From Psychrosphaera ytuae (GTDB lineage Bacteria > Pseudomonadota > Gammaproteobacteria > Enterobacterales > Alteromonadaceae), in the NCBI RefSeq assembly GCF_017638545.1, contig NZ_CP072110.1, forward strand, positions 620,001-684,000: a stretch of DNA of 64,000 nucleotides, given 5' to 3'. Position numbers and translations under genes: made by a program. Below are positions 62,556 through 64,000 of the stretch, piece after piece. Numbering within the stretch: position 1 is the first letter of the stretch; each line of letters begins with the position of its first letter. The notes below the pieces were generated by a model. The model saw only the letters and a list, made by a program, of their open reading frames with translations, had not been told where the DNA came from and ran no database searches.

Positions 62556-64000
62556 GTGCACGGCTCTTTTTTACTCGAAATCATCTATCTTCTTCTTGCT
62601 GCGGTTATTTTTGTTCCCATCGCACAAGCCATCAGACTAGGCGCGGTTCCGGGCTTTTTGTTAGCTGGTATTTTAATCGGCCCCGGGGTTTTAGGCCTAG
62701 TACATGATGTAGAGAACATCGCTCACATTTCCGAGTTTGGGGTGGTCCTGCTTTTGTTTGTCATCGGTATGGAGATGAAACCGGCATTTTTGTGGCGGAT
62801 TCGTCATCTTGTATTTGGCTTGGGCTCTGCACAAATTTTACTTTGTACCGCAATTATCACTTCCTTTTGCTATTTTGTAATAAATCTAAGTTGGCCTACT
62901 TCAGTGGTCATTGGTACCGCTCTGTCCCTTTCTTCTACTGCATTTGTATTACAGATATTAACAGACAAAAAACAGTTAACCACAGACACAGGTAAGCCTT
63001 CGGTCGCAATTTTATTGATGCAAGATTTAGCGGTTGTTCCTTTGTTAGCCCTTATCCCTATGTTGGCGGCGACAAACTCTGTGACTTCAAGTGTCAGCTC
63101 GGCATTTTTACAGTCTATTGGGATATTAGTCGCGGTATTTTTAGGTGGGCGCTATTTATTGACTCCTCTTTTACATCGCGTCGCACTTAGCGCCAATGCC
63201 GAGGTCTTCACGGCTCTCGCTGTACTCATAGTATTAGGTACTGCTTACTTAACCGAGCTTGCAGGTTTATCTATGGCAATGGGCGCGTTTTTAGCTGGTT
63301 TATTGATTTCTGACTCATCCTATCGCCATCAAATAAAAGCAGAAATTCAGCCCTTTAGAGGATTATTACTAGGGGCGTTTTTTGTTGCTATGGGCATGTC
63401 ACTTAATATCTCGGGATTAATTAACAACCCTGGGATAATTTTATTTGCGACACTCGGATTAATTGTCGTAAAAGTTGCTGTCATTACGCCTCTTGCAAGA
63501 TTGTTTGGCTTACCATGGCACAAAGCATTGAGTGTGGGTTTATTATTGGGTCAAGGAGGTGAGTTTGCATTAGTACTGTTTACACTCGCGTTCAATCAAA
63601 GCATTTTGGCTCAGCCCATATTTGACAAGCTCATGTTAGTGGTGCTTGTTAGTATGTTGGTAACCCCTGTTTTGGCCTATTTTGCGGATGTTTTAAAAGC
63701 AAAACCTCAAGATGATACAGATCTCAATACAGTAGAGGCTGAACAAAGCGAAGGCAAAGTCGTTATAGCCGGTTTTGGTCGAGTTGGTCGAGCTGTCGCT
63801 CAGGTATTAGATAGCGCCAATATCAGTTATATGGCCTTTGATAAGAGTGCAAACATTGTAAAAGCCTACCAACAAGAGCACCCGATTTTTTTCGGTGATG
63901 TCACGCAAACCAGCCTACTTCACGCTGGCGGCATACAGCATGCAAGTTGTGTCATTATTACAGTCAATTCACCAGAGGACGCAAAAGAGTTAGTCTCTAC
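62556..64000 (+). CDS. Kef-type monovalent cation:proton antiporter (CPA2 family; 3' part outside the window)
   Basis: The frame opens at GTG 62556 and is open to the window edge (481 codons). The first 385 residues have about twelve membrane helices with RLGAVPGFLLAGILIGP, LSLSSTAFVLQIL and GQGGEFALVLF, as in KefB/KefC. A cytoplasmic Rossmann domain (KVVIAGFGRVGRAVAQVL) then begins the TrkA-N/RCK region. It should move K+ or Na+ against H+. Whether it is glutathione-gated like KefB/KefC cannot be told. Confidence 0.88.
   Translation, partial: MHGSFLLEIIYLLLAAVIFVPIAQAIRLGAVPGFLLAGILIGPGVLGLVHDVENIAHISEFGVVLLLFVIGMEMKPAFLWRIRHLVFGLGSAQILLCTAIITSFCYFVINLSWPTSVVIGTALSLSSTAFVLQILTDKKQLTTDTGKPSVAILLMQDLAVVPLLALIPMLAATNSVTSSVSSAFLQSIGILVAVFLGGRYLLTPLLHRVALSANAEVFTALAVLIVLGTAYLTELAGLSMAMGAFLAGLLISDSSYRHQIKAEIQPFRGLLLGAFFVAMGMSLNISGLINNPGIILFATLGLIVVKVAVITPLARLFGLPWHKALSVGLLLGQGGEFALVLFTLAFNQSILAQPIFDKLMLVVLVSMLVTPVLAYFADVLKAKPQDDTDLNTVEAEQSEGKVVIAGFGRVGRAVAQVLDSANISYMAFDKSANIVKAYQQEHPIFFGDVTQTSLLHAGGIQHASCVIITVNSPEDAKELVS

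Overview
The window looks like a chromosomal segment of a marine gammaproteobacterium of the order Alteromonadales. The base composition is AT-rich (about 40% G+C by eye, not counted). Gene order matches E. coli in two blocks: hemA-prfA-prmC-sirB2-sirB1-kdsA divergent from lolB-ispE-prs, and metT-leuW-gln tRNAs / ubiF / miaB-ybeZ-ybeY-corC-lnt. The genus cannot be fixed from the sequence. I see no phage, insertion sequence, integron or CRISPR array.

Layout. 1-4.2 kb: branched-chain (valine) catabolism genes mmsA, an acyl-CoA dehydrogenase and an enoyl-CoA hydratase (cut by the window edge), with a divergent AraC-type regulator. 4.2-6.3 kb: phoB-phoR behind a clear Pho box. 6.4-13.6 kb: tryptophan 2,3-dioxygenase, a TrmH-family RNA methyltransferase, a chemoreceptor, a beta-hydroxyacid dehydrogenase, an aspartoacylase-like metallohydrolase, and lysC behind a well-preserved lysine riboswitch. 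13.9-23.5 kb (minus strand): a KAS III-like enzyme, kdsA, a DUF819 membrane protein, sirB1, sirB2, a REC/HD-GYP regulator, prmC, prfA, hemA. 23.6-29.8 kb: lolB, ispE, prs, two unknown small genes, rplY, pth, ychF. 30.1-30.6 kb: a four-tRNA operon (Met, Leu, Gln, Gln). 30.8-40.3 kb: a FadL-type porin, ubiF, miaB-phoH-ybeY-corC-lnt, and a PatB-like lyase. 40.4-43.3 kb: a second chemoreceptor and small genes. 60.5-64 kb: GIY-YIG protein, RhlE-like helicase, and a Kef-type antiporter cut by the window edge.

The most interesting part is 43.4-59.0 kb. It collects genes that together look like a pathway for polyhydroxybutyrate or 3-hydroxybutyrate oligomers: a secreted PHB-depolymerase-family esterase, a TonB-dependent receptor, an MFS transporter with a lipase-family hydrolase, 3-hydroxybutyrate dehydrogenase and 3-oxoacid CoA-transferase. 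In the middle sit a CrbS/CrbR-type two-component pair (SLC5 transporter fused to a hybrid kinase, plus a NarL/LuxR-type regulator), known elsewhere as an acetate-responsive system. Four promoters in this region carry the same approximately 13-base inverted repeat (TACTA-AGG-TAGTA and variants), 64-70 bases before the start codon. In three of the four a TAnnnT -10 box follows at exactly 23 bases. This suggests one regulon under a NarL-type activator, most simply the CrbR homologue encoded beside it. An arsenical-resistance cassette (arsR, gapdh, arsJ) lies inside the locus.
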